64,000 nt of DNA, from the NCBI RefSeq assembly GCF_002933815.1, contig NZ_BEYR01000006.1:248001-312000 (forward strand), read 5' to 3'. The notes beneath the pieces were generated by a model. It did no database searches. It was not told where the DNA came from and saw only the letters and a list, made by a program, of their open reading frames with translations. Below, in pieces: positions 52,534 to 61,602 of the stretch. Source of the DNA: Sphingobacterium sp. HMA12. GTDB taxonomy: Bacteria; Bacteroidota; Bacteroidia; Sphingobacteriales; Sphingobacteriaceae. The position numbers and the translations under genes were made by a program. Each line of letters starts with the position of its first letter. The first letter of the stretch is position 1.

Positions 52534-54837
52534 TTAAGACTTCCCTCTTTTGGGCTTATCTGTCATTTCAAAAACCAATTCTCCACCATCCATCAGACTC
52601 GCATAGGATAATTTTAGATTTTCCAGCACTTTACCGTTCCATGTTACAGATTTGACGTACACATTTTTTTCAGACTGATTACGCGCAGTGATGGAAATGC
52701 GTTTACCACTTTCTAGATTGACATTTGCAGATTTCACCAATGGGCTGCCGATCCAATAGGCATCCTCACCGGGCGCCACAGGGTAAAATCCAAGTGCAGT
52801 AAACAGGTACCAAGCTGACATTTGCCCACAGTCATCATTTCCTCCTAAGCCGGCGTGGCCATTATGATATTGATTTCGAATAATCTGGCGCAGTCTTTCC
52901 TGTGCCTTCCAAGGATTCTGGGTCATGTTATATAAATAGGCAACATGATGAGAAGGCTCATTTCCATGTACATAATTACCGATGATACCATCCCGTGTTA
53001 TATCTTCGGTATGCTCAAAATATTTATCCGGCAATTCCATCGTAAATAACGAATCCAAGTAGGTCTCCAGCTTCTTTTTGCCGCCCATAAGATCCATCAT
53101 CTCCTTCGGTTGATGCGGCACATATAGACTGTAGTTCCACGAATTCCCTTCAATAAATCCCTGTCCATGTGTATCTAGGACATCAAACTGTTCCTTAAAC
53201 TTTCCTTGGGAGTTTTTTGGTCGCATAAAACCGATTGTCGGGTCATAAAGTGCTCGCCAGCTTTCTGCCCGTTTTGAAAAAGTCTGATAGATATCTTCTT
53301 TACCCAGCTTCTTTGCCAATTGCGCAATACACCAATCATCATAAGCATATTCTAGTGTATTGGATACCGAAGTACCTGACACATCATCCGGGACATATCC
53401 TTTATCGATATAGGCGCCAATTCCCTCATAATTACGGGTATTTGCCGTTTGTACACAAGCCCTTAAAGCAGCTTCCGGATCGCCCTTATAAACACCTTTT
53501 AATATCGCGTCGACAATGACGGATACGGAATGATAACCACTCATACACCAATTGTCGTTTGCATAATGCGACCAAATGGGTAGCATTTTCAATACGCTCT
53601 GATCGTAATGCGCCATCATTGAAGCGACAATGTCCGAATTGCGGGAAGGATTAATTAAGTTCAGCAGCGGATGGAATGCCCTAAACGTATCCCAAAGCGA
53701 AAACGATGTATAATTCGTAAATCCTTTAGCCTGATGTATCTCCTGGTCCAATCCTTTATATTCGCCGTTCTGATCCATATAAATGGTAGGCATCAAACTG
53801 GCATGATACATCGCTGTATAGAAGTTAACCAGATCCTCCTTGTTCAACATATCCACTTCAATCTTATGAAGTTCTTTTTCCCAAGCCAATTGCCCTTTAC
53901 GCACGTAACCCTCAAAATCCCAATTCGGTGCTTCAGCTTCCATGTTGCTGAGTGCATTCTTCATACTTACAGGGCTTAATGCAACTTTCATCTGGATAGA
54001 CTCCTGTGCTTTGGTATCGAAGTCTAAATGTAACTTGATATTATGGGCCGCTAGATCAGGAAAATTATGCTGCTGGTCAAACTTACGCCAAAAACCATTG
54101 TATACGGACTTGCCATCTTCATATTTTGCACCGTAGTTTTTGAAAGGTTTGGAAGTCTTAATCGCAAAATATACGGTACGTGTCCGGGACCATCCATTGG
54201 TCTGGCGATAGCCTACCAAGGTCGAGTCATTTAGAACTTTGACAACCGTCCAGACATTTTTACCATCATAGTTATAAATTCCAGCCGTCAAATCCACGAC
54301 AAGATGCGATGCATCTGCTTGCGGAAAGGTATATCGATGGATCCCGACACGAGTTGTTGTTGTTAACTCGGCCTTAATCTGATGTTTATCCAGCAAAACA
54401 CTGTAATAGTTGGGTTCTGCACGTTCATTTGCATGAGAATAAGGCGACCTATAGCCTTCCTGAGCTTTATCAGCCGTTCCCGGATTGAGCTGTACCTTAC
54501 CTTGGGTTGGCATAACCAAAATATCGCCAAGATCAGAATGGCCGGTACCGCTAAAATGGGTATGGCTAAAGCCAACAATCGTTGGGTCGCCATACTGGTA
54601 GCCGGCGCAGTACTTATACACATCGCCATTGTATTGTCCATTTATGGCATACGATAACGTATCTGTATCTGGACTGAGCTGCACTGCCCCAAAAGGGACT
54701 GTCGCACCAGGGAAGGTATGGCCCATTCGTGCCGTTCCTATCAGCGGTTTGACATATTGAATTAATTTGGTTTCCTGTGCCCTTAAAAAATATGGAATAC
54801 ATAGTAAACCGACACAAACTAAACTTCTTACGTTCAT
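52534..54837 (-). CDS. GH92 exo-alpha-mannosidase, canonical active site
   Basis: A 767-residue exported enzyme; start 54837 (MNVRSLVCVGLLCIPYFLRAQ) lies 10 bases after the BSP stop. The N-terminal sandwich begins LIQYVKPLIGTARMGHTFPGATVPFGAVQLSPDT. The barrel includes SLWDTFRAFHPLL, the catalytic-acid motif VHGNEPSHHVAYLYN (Glu627) and GGNDDCGQMSAWYLFTALGFYPVAPG. GH92 enzymes are calcium-dependent, inverting exo-mannosidases that trim alpha-1,2, -1,3, -1,4 or -1,6 mannose. GNEPSHH is the form seen in well-studied alpha-1,2-mannosidases. It is much less similar to the other two GH92 enzymes here than they are to each other. Third gene of its operon. Confidence 0.95.
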   Translation of the reverse strand: MNVRSLVCVGLLCIPYFLRAQETKLIQYVKPLIGTARMGHTFPGATVPFGAVQLSPDTDTLSYAINGQYNGDVYKYCAGYQYGDPTIVGFSHTHFSGTGHSDLGDILVMPTQGKVQLNPGTADKAQEGYRSPYSHANERAEPNYYSVLLDKHQIKAELTTTTRVGIHRYTFPQADASHLVVDLTAGIYNYDGKNVWTVVKVLNDSTLVGYRQTNGWSRTRTVYFAIKTSKPFKNYGAKYEDGKSVYNGFWRKFDQQHNFPDLAAHNIKLHLDFDTKAQESIQMKVALSPVSMKNALSNMEAEAPNWDFEGYVRKGQLAWEKELHKIEVDMLNKEDLVNFYTAMYHASLMPTIYMDQNGEYKGLDQEIHQAKGFTNYTSFSLWDTFRAFHPLLNLINPSRNSDIVASMMAHYDQSVLKMLPIWSHYANDNWCMSGYHSVSVIVDAILKGVYKGDPEAALRACVQTANTRNYEGIGAYIDKGYVPDDVSGTSVSNTLEYAYDDWCIAQLAKKLGKEDIYQTFSKRAESWRALYDPTIGFMRPKNSQGKFKEQFDVLDTHGQGFIEGNSWNYSLYVPHQPKEMMDLMGGKKKLETYLDSLFTMELPDKYFEHTEDITRDGIIGNYVHGNEPSHHVAYLYNMTQNPWKAQERLRQIIRNQYHNGHAGLGGNDDCGQMSAWYLFTALGFYPVAPGEDAYWIGSPLVKSANVNLESGKRISITARNQSEKNVYVKSVTWNGKVLENLKLSYASLMDGGELVFEMTDKPKRGKS

Positions 54838-54847
54838 CACTTCAGGA

Positions 54848-55567
54848 TTAGATCTTAGGGTTTTGACTATAAGCACGCCATAATTCATCAATCGTCCTGC
54901 CTGTCTGTGCTTTCCAGAAATCATCGGTATATGTTTTATTTCGCATTGCTCCGTCTAGTTTTTTAACAAAATCCTTTTTCACATTTTTATTAATCCAGTA
55001 AAGGAATCGTGCCGTCGTACGATATGAATCCGTATATTTTTGTTTCTCCGTAAAGTCTGGCAATTTCCAATTTGCACCGGCGTTGTCTATTCCGTCATCA
55101 AACCGAACGAAATCTGCTATTCCCTCGGTAATCCACCACGGACCGGCTCCGTCAGGATAAGCCTGAACAATATGCATGACTTCATGCGTAACAACATCTA
55201 TATCGCCCGGATTTTTAGCAAACCATTCCGGACTATAGCGTACAATTCCCCCTGCTGTAGCCGCTACACCCTTATAATCCGGATCAATGACAAAAGACAC
55301 TTCTCTTATGGTCTTGTTATTATATTTTTTCGCCAGCTTAGGGTAATTAGTAAAATACGCCGCTACCAATCTATCCTTTAAGGCTGCACTAAAACCCTTG
55401 TCTTTATTAATCCAGATCAAGGTGTATCCATTTTTGGTAATGCTATCAACATCCACCGCTACCTTACGGTCATTCTCGGTATGTTGCCAATTGTCCTGTG
55501 CCACAACTGAGCAAGAATACAGTAGGCTTACGATGGCCAATGCTTGTTTCAAAAAATTAAAGTTCAT
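54848..55567 (-). CDS. Basic secretory protein-like zinc metallopeptidase
   Basis: A 239-residue exported protein of the plant PR-17/basic secretory protein family. The signal reads MNFNFLKQALAIVSLLYSCSVVAQ; Cys19 might be lipidated. The mature protein has YTLIWINKDKGFSAALKDRLVAAYF, the zinc-site H128-E-V-M-H132 in DVVTHEVMHIVQAYPDG, GPWWITEGIADFVRFDDGID and TTARFLYWINK. These fit a gluzincin-like peptidase. It sits between two GH92 genes with gaps of 19 and 10 bases, so it is expressed with them. A peptidase in a mannosidase operon suggests the target is a mannosylated protein. No substrate is known from sequence. Confidence 0.88.
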   Translation of the reverse strand: MNFNFLKQALAIVSLLYSCSVVAQDNWQHTENDRKVAVDVDSITKNGYTLIWINKDKGFSAALKDRLVAAYFTNYPKLAKKYNNKTIREVSFVIDPDYKGVAATAGGIVRYSPEWFAKNPGDIDVVTHEVMHIVQAYPDGAGPWWITEGIADFVRFDDGIDNAGANWKLPDFTEKQKYTDSYRTTARFLYWINKNVKKDFVKKLDGAMRNKTYTDDFWKAQTGRTIDELWRAYSQNPKI

Positions 55568-55586
55568 AATCAGAGTTATAATTTGC

Positions 55587-57938
55587 TTATTTTTTCTTTT
55601 TTGACTTTGTTGATTTCACACCCACCTTCAATTCATTCGTCATCGAATAGGGAGCTGCACTTAAGGTAGCCCCTCTATTATAGTTTGGTTTAGCGGCCAT
55701 ATCAAAATTCAGGTTTCCACCTTCATGAAGAGCCTTGTGACTCAACCAGTTTTTACCATAATTTGTTCCGTTAAACTGCAAAGTATTCACATAAACATTT
55801 TCACTGGAATTCTTAGGCGCATCTATGGTCAATGTCTTGCCATTTTCAAAAGTTAAGGTAGCTTTTTTAAATAATGGAGCCCCGAGCACATATTCATCTG
55901 TCGCTGGACAAACAGGGTAAAAACCTAAGGCCGAAAACACATACCATGCTGATGTTTGACCATTATCCTCGTCGCCACAATAACCGTCAGGCGTCGGTTT
56001 GTACATCCTGTCCATGACCTGACGAACCCAATATTGTGTTTTCCAAGGTTGGCCGGCGTAGTTATACAAGTATGGCATATGTTGGATTGGCTGATTACCA
56101 TGTGCATATTGTCCCATATTGGCAACCTGCATCTCCCGAATCTCGTGGATAATACCACCATAATAACTATCGTCAAAATCTGGAGCCTGAACAAATACAG
56201 AATCCAACATATTGACAAAAGTTTTTTCGCCGCCCATTAAATTGATCAATCCTTGCACATCATGGAAAACACTCCAGGAGTAATGCCAGCTATTTCCCTC
56301 AGTAAATGCATCCCCCCATTTCAATGGATTGAAAGGAGTCTGGAATTTACCATCTTTATTTTTACCACGCATCAGATTAGTGGAAGGGTCAAATAAGTTC
56401 TTATAATTCTGAGCACGCTTAGCATATAAGTCAATCTCAGCCTTAGGGCGATTTAATGCTTTTGCTAATTGGTATATGGTGAAATCATCATAAGCATATT
56501 CTAAGGTACGGGCAGCATTTTCATTGATTTTAACATCATAAGGAACATAACCTAGGCTGTTGTAATATTCAACACCTTTTCGGCCAACTGCGGTCATTGG
56601 TCCCTCATTATTTGCACCGTGCTGCAAGGCTTCATACAATTTGTTGATATCATAGCCTCGTAGTCCTTTCATATAAGCATCTGAAACGACTGAAGCGGAG
56701 TTGTTACCAACCATGATGTCTGCATACCCCGGGCTGCTCCATTCGGGTAGAAATCCACCTTCCAGATAAGCATTGAGCAACCCTTCTTGCATTTCTTTAT
56801 TGATCGATGGGTACATAAAGTTTAAGAAAGGATACAAGGCTCTGAATGTATCCCAAAAACCTGTTCCGCCAAACAAATATCCCGGAAGCGTCTTACCGTT
56901 ATACGGACTATAATGTACAGGCTTTCCTTGTGCATCGATCTCGTATAATTTGTTCGGAAAAAATAACGTACGGTACATGGTCGAGTAAAATGTACGCAAT
57001 TGATCGATATCATCTCCTTCTACCTTAATTTTACCTAAGGTTGTATTCCAAATCTGGCGACCATCCTCTTTAATCTGATCAAAAGACTTATTGCCAAGCT
57101 CGTTTAAGTTTAACAGCGCCTGTTCAGCACTGATAAAAGAGGATGCAACTTTGACTTGAACAGGTTTTGATTTATCCTTGACTTTAAAACCAACAATAGC
57201 ACCGGTATGGTCACCTTTAATTTGAAGCTGACCATCTTTCTTCTCCTTTCCTTCCCAAGTCGCAACGCTGGCAAAAGGTTGATCGAAAACAAGAACAAAA
57301 TAATTTTTAAAATTTTCGGGCAAAGGTCCGCGCGCATATTTCGAAGAATAGCCAATAATCATATTTTTTTCCGGAATGATCTGCACCTCTGAACCTTTTT
57401 CATAAGCATCCAATACGATATAGGCATCATCCGTTTTATTGAAAGAGATTCGAAACATCGCCGCACGTTCAGTTGGTGTCATCTCAGCTGTTACATCGTG
57501 ATCTGCCAAATAAACGGAATAATAATAGGGCTTCACGATTTCTGCCTTATGCGAAAACCAACTCGCACGTTCGTCCTGATCAAAAACCGGTTTTCCCGTC
57601 ACCGGCATAATCGAGAAAACACCATAGTCGTTCATCCAGGGAGAAGGCTGATGAGTTTGCTTCAATCCACGGATTTTATCAGCTGTATATTGATACTGCC
57701 AACCATCACCATTTTTGCCTGTCTGTGGCGTCCACATATTCATCCCCCATGGCCTCGCTATGGAAGGGTAAGTATTCCCGTTGGAAAGCTCAAATTTGGA
57801 TTCTGTACCCATTAAAGGATTCACCAGATCAACAGCTTCCATTTGCTGTCCTCTAAACTTCTGAGCCAAAACCGGTTTTGCGCAAAACAAACCCAAGGAC
57901 AATAATGACCCTAGAAAAACACTTAATGATTTATTCAT
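55587..57938 (-). CDS. GH92 alpha-mannosidase-family enzyme with Gln at the catalytic-acid position (paralogue)
   Basis: A 783-residue exported enzyme (signal to about PVLAQ). It is closely similar to the GH92 at 31198 throughout: VDLVNPLMGTESKFELSNGNTYPS, QTHQPSPWMNDYGVFSIMPVTGKP, TGFWDTFRALYPFLNFMYPS, AHGNQPIQHMPYLYNYAG and DEDNGQTSAWYVFSALGFYPV. The residue corresponding to the catalytic acid Glu is Gln616. The C-terminus carries a basic tail (VGVKSTKSKKKK) absent from its paralogue. First gene of the GH92-BSP-GH92 operon, 173 bases after the LacI-type regulator, with a -33/-7 promoter and overlapping operator in between. Predicted to act on mannose-1-phosphate diesters rather than ordinary mannosides. 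Confidence 0.92.
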   Translation of the reverse strand: MNKSLSVFLGSLLSLGLFCAKPVLAQKFRGQQMEAVDLVNPLMGTESKFELSNGNTYPSIARPWGMNMWTPQTGKNGDGWQYQYTADKIRGLKQTHQPSPWMNDYGVFSIMPVTGKPVFDQDERASWFSHKAEIVKPYYYSVYLADHDVTAEMTPTERAAMFRISFNKTDDAYIVLDAYEKGSEVQIIPEKNMIIGYSSKYARGPLPENFKNYFVLVFDQPFASVATWEGKEKKDGQLQIKGDHTGAIVGFKVKDKSKPVQVKVASSFISAEQALLNLNELGNKSFDQIKEDGRQIWNTTLGKIKVEGDDIDQLRTFYSTMYRTLFFPNKLYEIDAQGKPVHYSPYNGKTLPGYLFGGTGFWDTFRALYPFLNFMYPSINKEMQEGLLNAYLEGGFLPEWSSPGYADIMVGNNSASVVSDAYMKGLRGYDINKLYEALQHGANNEGPMTAVGRKGVEYYNSLGYVPYDVKINENAARTLEYAYDDFTIYQLAKALNRPKAEIDLYAKRAQNYKNLFDPSTNLMRGKNKDGKFQTPFNPLKWGDAFTEGNSWHYSWSVFHDVQGLINLMGGEKTFVNMLDSVFVQAPDFDDSYYGGIIHEIREMQVANMGQYAHGNQPIQHMPYLYNYAGQPWKTQYWVRQVMDRMYKPTPDGYCGDEDNGQTSAWYVFSALGFYPVCPATDEYVLGAPLFKKATLTFENGKTLTIDAPKNSSENVYVNTLQFNGTNYGKNWLSHKALHEGGNLNFDMAAKPNYNRGATLSAAPYSMTNELKVGVKSTKSKKKK

Positions 57939-57965
57939 TATTTAGGATATATATAAATATTTCTA

Positions 57966-58009
57966 CTAAAACGTATTAGTAAAGATATAAAAAAGATTAT
58001 TAAATCAAA
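57966..58009 (-). promoter_or_regulatory. Promoter and LacI-type operator before the GH92-BSP-GH92 operon (site 2)
   Basis: On the minus strand TTTG (58006-58009) lies 18 bases before TATCTTTA (57980-57987), a good -33/-7 pair. The near-palindrome ACTAATACGTTTTAGT (57965-57980) starts at the end of the -7 box and would cover the transcription start, as expected for repression. 57966-57983 is identical to site 1. Confidence 0.72.
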
Positions 58010-58111
58010 ATATGCGCTATGTTTCCGAAGCGGAGGTCTTAAGATTTTTACAATAGGGCTTTATTTTCTTCGGGGCAAAGCCAAAGCGAATATACTTTTC
58101 AGTTATTTTGA

Positions 58112-59098
58112 CTATCTTTTAATCAAGTCGGTCGAAATTACGTATTCTTTGGGACTGGAAATTCCTCGGTCTATTTCTTTTAACAGGACCTTCACACAGG
58201 TTTTTGCCAAAGGTTCCAAAGGTTGCCGGATACAGGAGATCTTAGGATTCAAAAGATCAAACAATTCATGATCATCAAAAGAAAACAACGGGAAATCAAA
58301 ATTCTTTCCTTCTTCTGTTCGAAGCGATTTCAGGCCAAGGATACACAGATAATTGGTCGTAAAAAATAAACCATCTAATCCTATATTTTTTGCCACCCAG
58401 TTCTGTAAGGTTGTCATACCCTTCTGCCGTAGGTTCTGATAGGACAAATGTAATATCCGTGCTTGCATACCCGTTTCTTCACAAAATAGCAAATAGGCAT
58501 TTTTACGCGCCAGCATCTGAGGTTGATCCGAATCAATTGTGACCAATCCAAAATTCTCACATCCAATCGACTTCAAATGTGAACAAGCCTTCAAACTACT
58601 GTCTCCATTGTCAATATGGACATAATGTGTGGCTACTTCTGGCGAATTTCGGTCAAAAACAACCAAAGGGACTTTATGTTCCAATATCTTTCGCTGGTGT
58701 TCTTCCAGATCTACAGTAGGTGCCAGGAGGATGCCTTCGACTTTCTTTTCAAGCATAAAATCAATGATATCCTGCGCATTTTGAGGATCCCCTAATGTAC
58801 TGCTATAGAGCACATGGTAATCTTTCTTGCGCAAAAGCTCTTCCACATATAGCGCAAAAGGACCGAAAAAGGAATCACCAATATTTTCGACAATAAGGCC
58901 AATGGTATTCGAACGCCCCGTAGCCAGGCTCTTTGCCAATGAATTAGGTTTGTACCCAACTTTCTTGACATAATCCAGCACACGCTTCTCAAGCTCTTTA
59001 CTAATACGAGCCTGCTCCGCTTTATGATTGATCACCAATGAAACGGTTGATTTGGATACATTAAGTTCCTGTGCAATTTCTTTAATAGATTTGGCCAT
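58112..59098 (-). CDS. LacI-family transcriptional regulator
   Basis: A 328-residue repressor. Residues 1-50 hold the helix-turn-helix (SIKEIAQELNVSKSTVSLVINHK, then GYKPNSLAKSLATGRSNTIGLIV with the hinge helix NSLAKSLATG). A periplasmic-binding-protein-like effector domain follows (about 60-328; VFDRNSPEVATHYVHIDNGDSS, CENFGLVTIDSD, DGLFFTTNYLCILGLKSL, FSFDDHELFDLLNPKISCIRQPLEPLAKTCVKVLL). It is cytoplasmic and binds a sugar by family. The gene lies just upstream of the GH92-BSP-GH92 operon. Operators with a central ACGT in front of that operon and elsewhere in the window suit a LacI hinge helix, so it probably controls the whole mannan island. No operator is seen before its own gene. Confidence 0.94.
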   Translation of the reverse strand: MAKSIKEIAQELNVSKSTVSLVINHKAEQARISKELEKRVLDYVKKVGYKPNSLAKSLATGRSNTIGLIVENIGDSFFGPFALYVEELLRKKDYHVLYSSTLGDPQNAQDIIDFMLEKKVEGILLAPTVDLEEHQRKILEHKVPLVVFDRNSPEVATHYVHIDNGDSSLKACSHLKSIGCENFGLVTIDSDQPQMLARKNAYLLFCEETGMQARILHLSYQNLRQKGMTTLQNWVAKNIGLDGLFFTTNYLCILGLKSLRTEEGKNFDFPLFSFDDHELFDLLNPKISCIRQPLEPLAKTCVKVLLKEIDRGISSPKEYVISTDLIKR

Positions 59099-59624
59099 GC
59101 GAGCTATTTCATAAAATTAAGTGAAATTAGAAAATAAAATGAAGAATATGCTCTTATTGAGGCAAATGAATATCAACACAATCGTTTGCGTGAATTAACT
59201 GGATGCTTTTTTTAGACATGATACCAACTATAATCGTGCTTACTTAAACAATCTAACCTTTTTATTTTAGAGACATTTCGTTGTTTCGACAACATTGTAC
59301 AATAACAAACAACCTCTTTACGATAATGGGGAGCTCTTGGTGATCATAGTCATATTTACCAAACTTTTACCGCCCAAATTCATGACATTTAATTTAGCTA
59401 AAGTAGCTACGCTACACTACTATAACAATACTTAATCTATACTTTAAACCTACTGGGAGCTTATTTCACCAACAACGCGTTGTTAGCCAATTCATATTAA
59501 AAAATCTAATTTTTTGTTGAGTTTTAATAAAATCCCAAAAGGTAAAAGGAAAATCAGAGCCTCTTTATCAATCTTGTAATGAAAATGTTATTTTTTTTTT
59601 AAATTTACTGGCGACTAGCTCCTT
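59099..59624. other. 526-bp divergent intergenic region (LacI gene / ECF sigma gene)
   Basis: No coding frame. It must hold the promoters for both genes. The one clear element is the 14-base perfect palindrome AACAACGCGTTGTT (59471-59484). A T-run lies at about 59590-59600. I see no consensus TAnnTTTG close to the sigma-factor start. Confidence 0.55.
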
Positions 59625-60197
59625 ATGAGAAACAATAAATCATACCAATACCAAGAACTCCTCCCCCTTATACAGCAAGGGGATCAAAGAGCTTTTGCAG
59701 TATTATATGATTTGTTTGCTCCCGACCTAATTGCATTTATTGCAAAAAAAATATCCAAAAGCGAAGTCGCCGAAGATATTCTACATGACCTCTTTATTTC
59801 GGTTTGGAAGAACAGAGCAGTAATTGAAGAAATAGAATCTCTTCCAGCCTATCTATTCAGTTCCTGCCGGTATTTGGTGCTTGCCCATTACCGCAAAGAG
59901 ATGAAAATCAAACTTACACAAGATTTCGAAGATCTTGAATTTGAAGATGAAACCATCCCAATTGAAGATCAGCTCTATTACCGCTATATTATTGATTTGG
60001 TGACAAAAGAGATAGAAAATCTGCCGGAGAAATGTAAAGAAGTATTCAAATTGAGCCGGGAATATTATATGAGCAATAAAGAGATTGCAAAAAAATTAAG
60101 TATTAGCGAATCCACAGTGGAAAAACATATTAACAAAGCCATCCGACATCTACGTACAGCAACAAGCCATCTTTTCCACTTTATTTTATTCTTTTAG
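59625..60197 (+). CDS. ECF RNA polymerase sigma factor (FecI-like)
   Basis: A 190-residue extracytoplasmic-function sigma factor. Region 2 is seen at about 22-65 (FAVLYDLFAPDLIAFIAKKI, AEDILHDLFISVWKNR) and region 4 at about 130-180 (LPEKCKEVFKLSREYYMSNKEIAKKLSISESTVEKHINKAIRHLR). This belongs to the Bacteroidetes group that pairs with FecR anti-sigma factors and SusC receptors. The next two genes are exactly those. In such systems the receptor, on binding ligand, signals through its STN domain to FecR, which releases the sigma factor to transcribe the transport operon. The ligand is unknown here. Confidence 0.95.
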   Translation: MRNNKSYQYQELLPLIQQGDQRAFAVLYDLFAPDLIAFIAKKISKSEVAEDILHDLFISVWKNRAVIEEIESLPAYLFSSCRYLVLAHYRKEMKIKLTQDFEDLEFEDETIPIEDQLYYRYIIDLVTKEIENLPEKCKEVFKLSREYYMSNKEIAKKLSISESTVEKHINKAIRHLRTATSHLFHFILFF

Positions 60198-60309
60198 TTG
60201 TCAGTAATCGTCGATTTTAATAAAAAAAATTTTTTTTTACTTTTTGAGTAGAAGCTCATCTTCTTTTACATCACTTGTATTATAACCAACCAGTATAACG
60301 TTGCGATTT

Positions 60310-61437
60310 ATGAAGCAAGTGAAAGAATTATATAAACTGATTTGCAGTTTTCTGAGCCGATCCGAAAATATTGAGGAACGTAAACAGCTTTTTGATTGGT
60401 TTGATCAACAAACTGCTAACCAAATACCGGAAGGGCATTTTTCTGCAATTCAGAAAAACACAAAGCACCGCCTATTAGCGGAGGTTGGCATGATCGAAAA
60501 AAAAACCAGCACAATAAAATACTTTTACTACATCAGCACAGCAGCGGCTATCTTATTAATTGGATTTTTCACCTACAAATACTGGCCTGCAGCCGAACAT
60601 ATCGCTTCCGATAAATTATTAGCGTCCATTCCACCAGGCAGCGAAAAGGCTATTATCACACTAGCAGATGGTAAGCAGATCAATCTAGATGAATTGCACT
60701 TAAATCAAAGTCTGCAGATTGGAGAAACAATTCTGACAAAGGATGCACAAGGCAAAGTAAGTTATCGGAATGCAGCAACAGGAAAAGTGGCTATCCAACA
60801 AAATACACTGAAAACACCAAAAGGTGCTACTTACGATATTGTACTGGCAGACGGTACATTAGTAAGCCTCAATGCTGATTCAAAATTGACTTATCCATCT
60901 GCTTTTGCATACGGCGACCGCATCGTTGAATTGGAGGGGGAAGCCTATTTCCAAGTTCAGAAAACGAAGGATCACAGGGGGTTCATTGTAAAAACTGGAA
61001 ATCAACAGATCAAAGTATTGGGGACAAAATTCAATATCAATGCTTACTCAGGAGATGCTGGAATTCGTACAAGTCTGGAAGAAGGGGCTGTTATTGTTTC
61101 CAAACAGAATAGTGCTGTACACCTAAAACCAAATGAACAAGCATTTTCCGAACAGGGTAAACTTCGATCAAAGTCAATAAACATTGATCAGGTGCTTAGT
61201 TGGAAAAGTGGCCAATTTTACTTTGATGGCACCAATACAGAGGATGTATTTAACGAGATTGCCCGATGGTATGACATCGACATCACTTATAATAGCAAGA
61301 GCAATGCTGGTCAATATAGTGGAAAAATTCCAAGGAATTTGAGTCTAGAAAAGCTCATTGCACTTTTGAATTACGCGGACATTAAGACCAAGGCAATTGT
61401 AGGGAAGAACAATAGAATCAACTTAATCATTACATAA
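60310..61437 (+). CDS. FecR-family anti-sigma factor
   Basis: A 375-residue inner-membrane protein (ATG at 60310; a TTG three codons earlier is less likely). A cytoplasmic N-terminal part (about 1-75) binds the sigma factor, one membrane span follows (IKYFYYISTAAAILLIGFFTYKYW), then the periplasmic FecR domain (LKTPKGATYDIVLADGTLVSLNADSKLTYPSAF, VELEGEAYFQVQK, IKVLGTKFNINAY) and the C-terminal DUF4974 domain (VLSWKSGQFYFDGTNTEDVFNEIARWYDIDITYNS, LSLEKLIALLNYADI) that contacts the receptor's STN domain. It lies 112 bases after the sigma factor. All expected parts are present. Confidence 0.95.
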   Translation: MKQVKELYKLICSFLSRSENIEERKQLFDWFDQQTANQIPEGHFSAIQKNTKHRLLAEVGMIEKKTSTIKYFYYISTAAAILLIGFFTYKYWPAAEHIASDKLLASIPPGSEKAIITLADGKQINLDELHLNQSLQIGETILTKDAQGKVSYRNAATGKVAIQQNTLKTPKGATYDIVLADGTLVSLNADSKLTYPSAFAYGDRIVELEGEAYFQVQKTKDHRGFIVKTGNQQIKVLGTKFNINAYSGDAGIRTSLEEGAVIVSKQNSAVHLKPNEQAFSEQGKLRSKSINIDQVLSWKSGQFYFDGTNTEDVFNEIARWYDIDITYNSKSNAGQYSGKIPRNLSLEKLIALLNYADIKTKAIVGKNNRINLIIT

Positions 61438-61602
61438 CCAAACTTATTAACAGAATGAAAAGCGAAAAATTCCCGCCCTGACAGGAGATTATTAATATCA
61501 ATAAAAGACGGATCCTGTTGGCGCAGAACCCGTCCAACTTAATTGGTATTAAAGTATCGTCTAACTTCTAAATTATTAACACGTTAAAACCAAACGAATT
61601 TA

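Noticed and set aside
59585..59605. Run of T upstream of the ECF sigma gene as a terminator
   Set aside because: No stem precedes the run on the plus strand; it is probably just A/T-rich promoter DNA.
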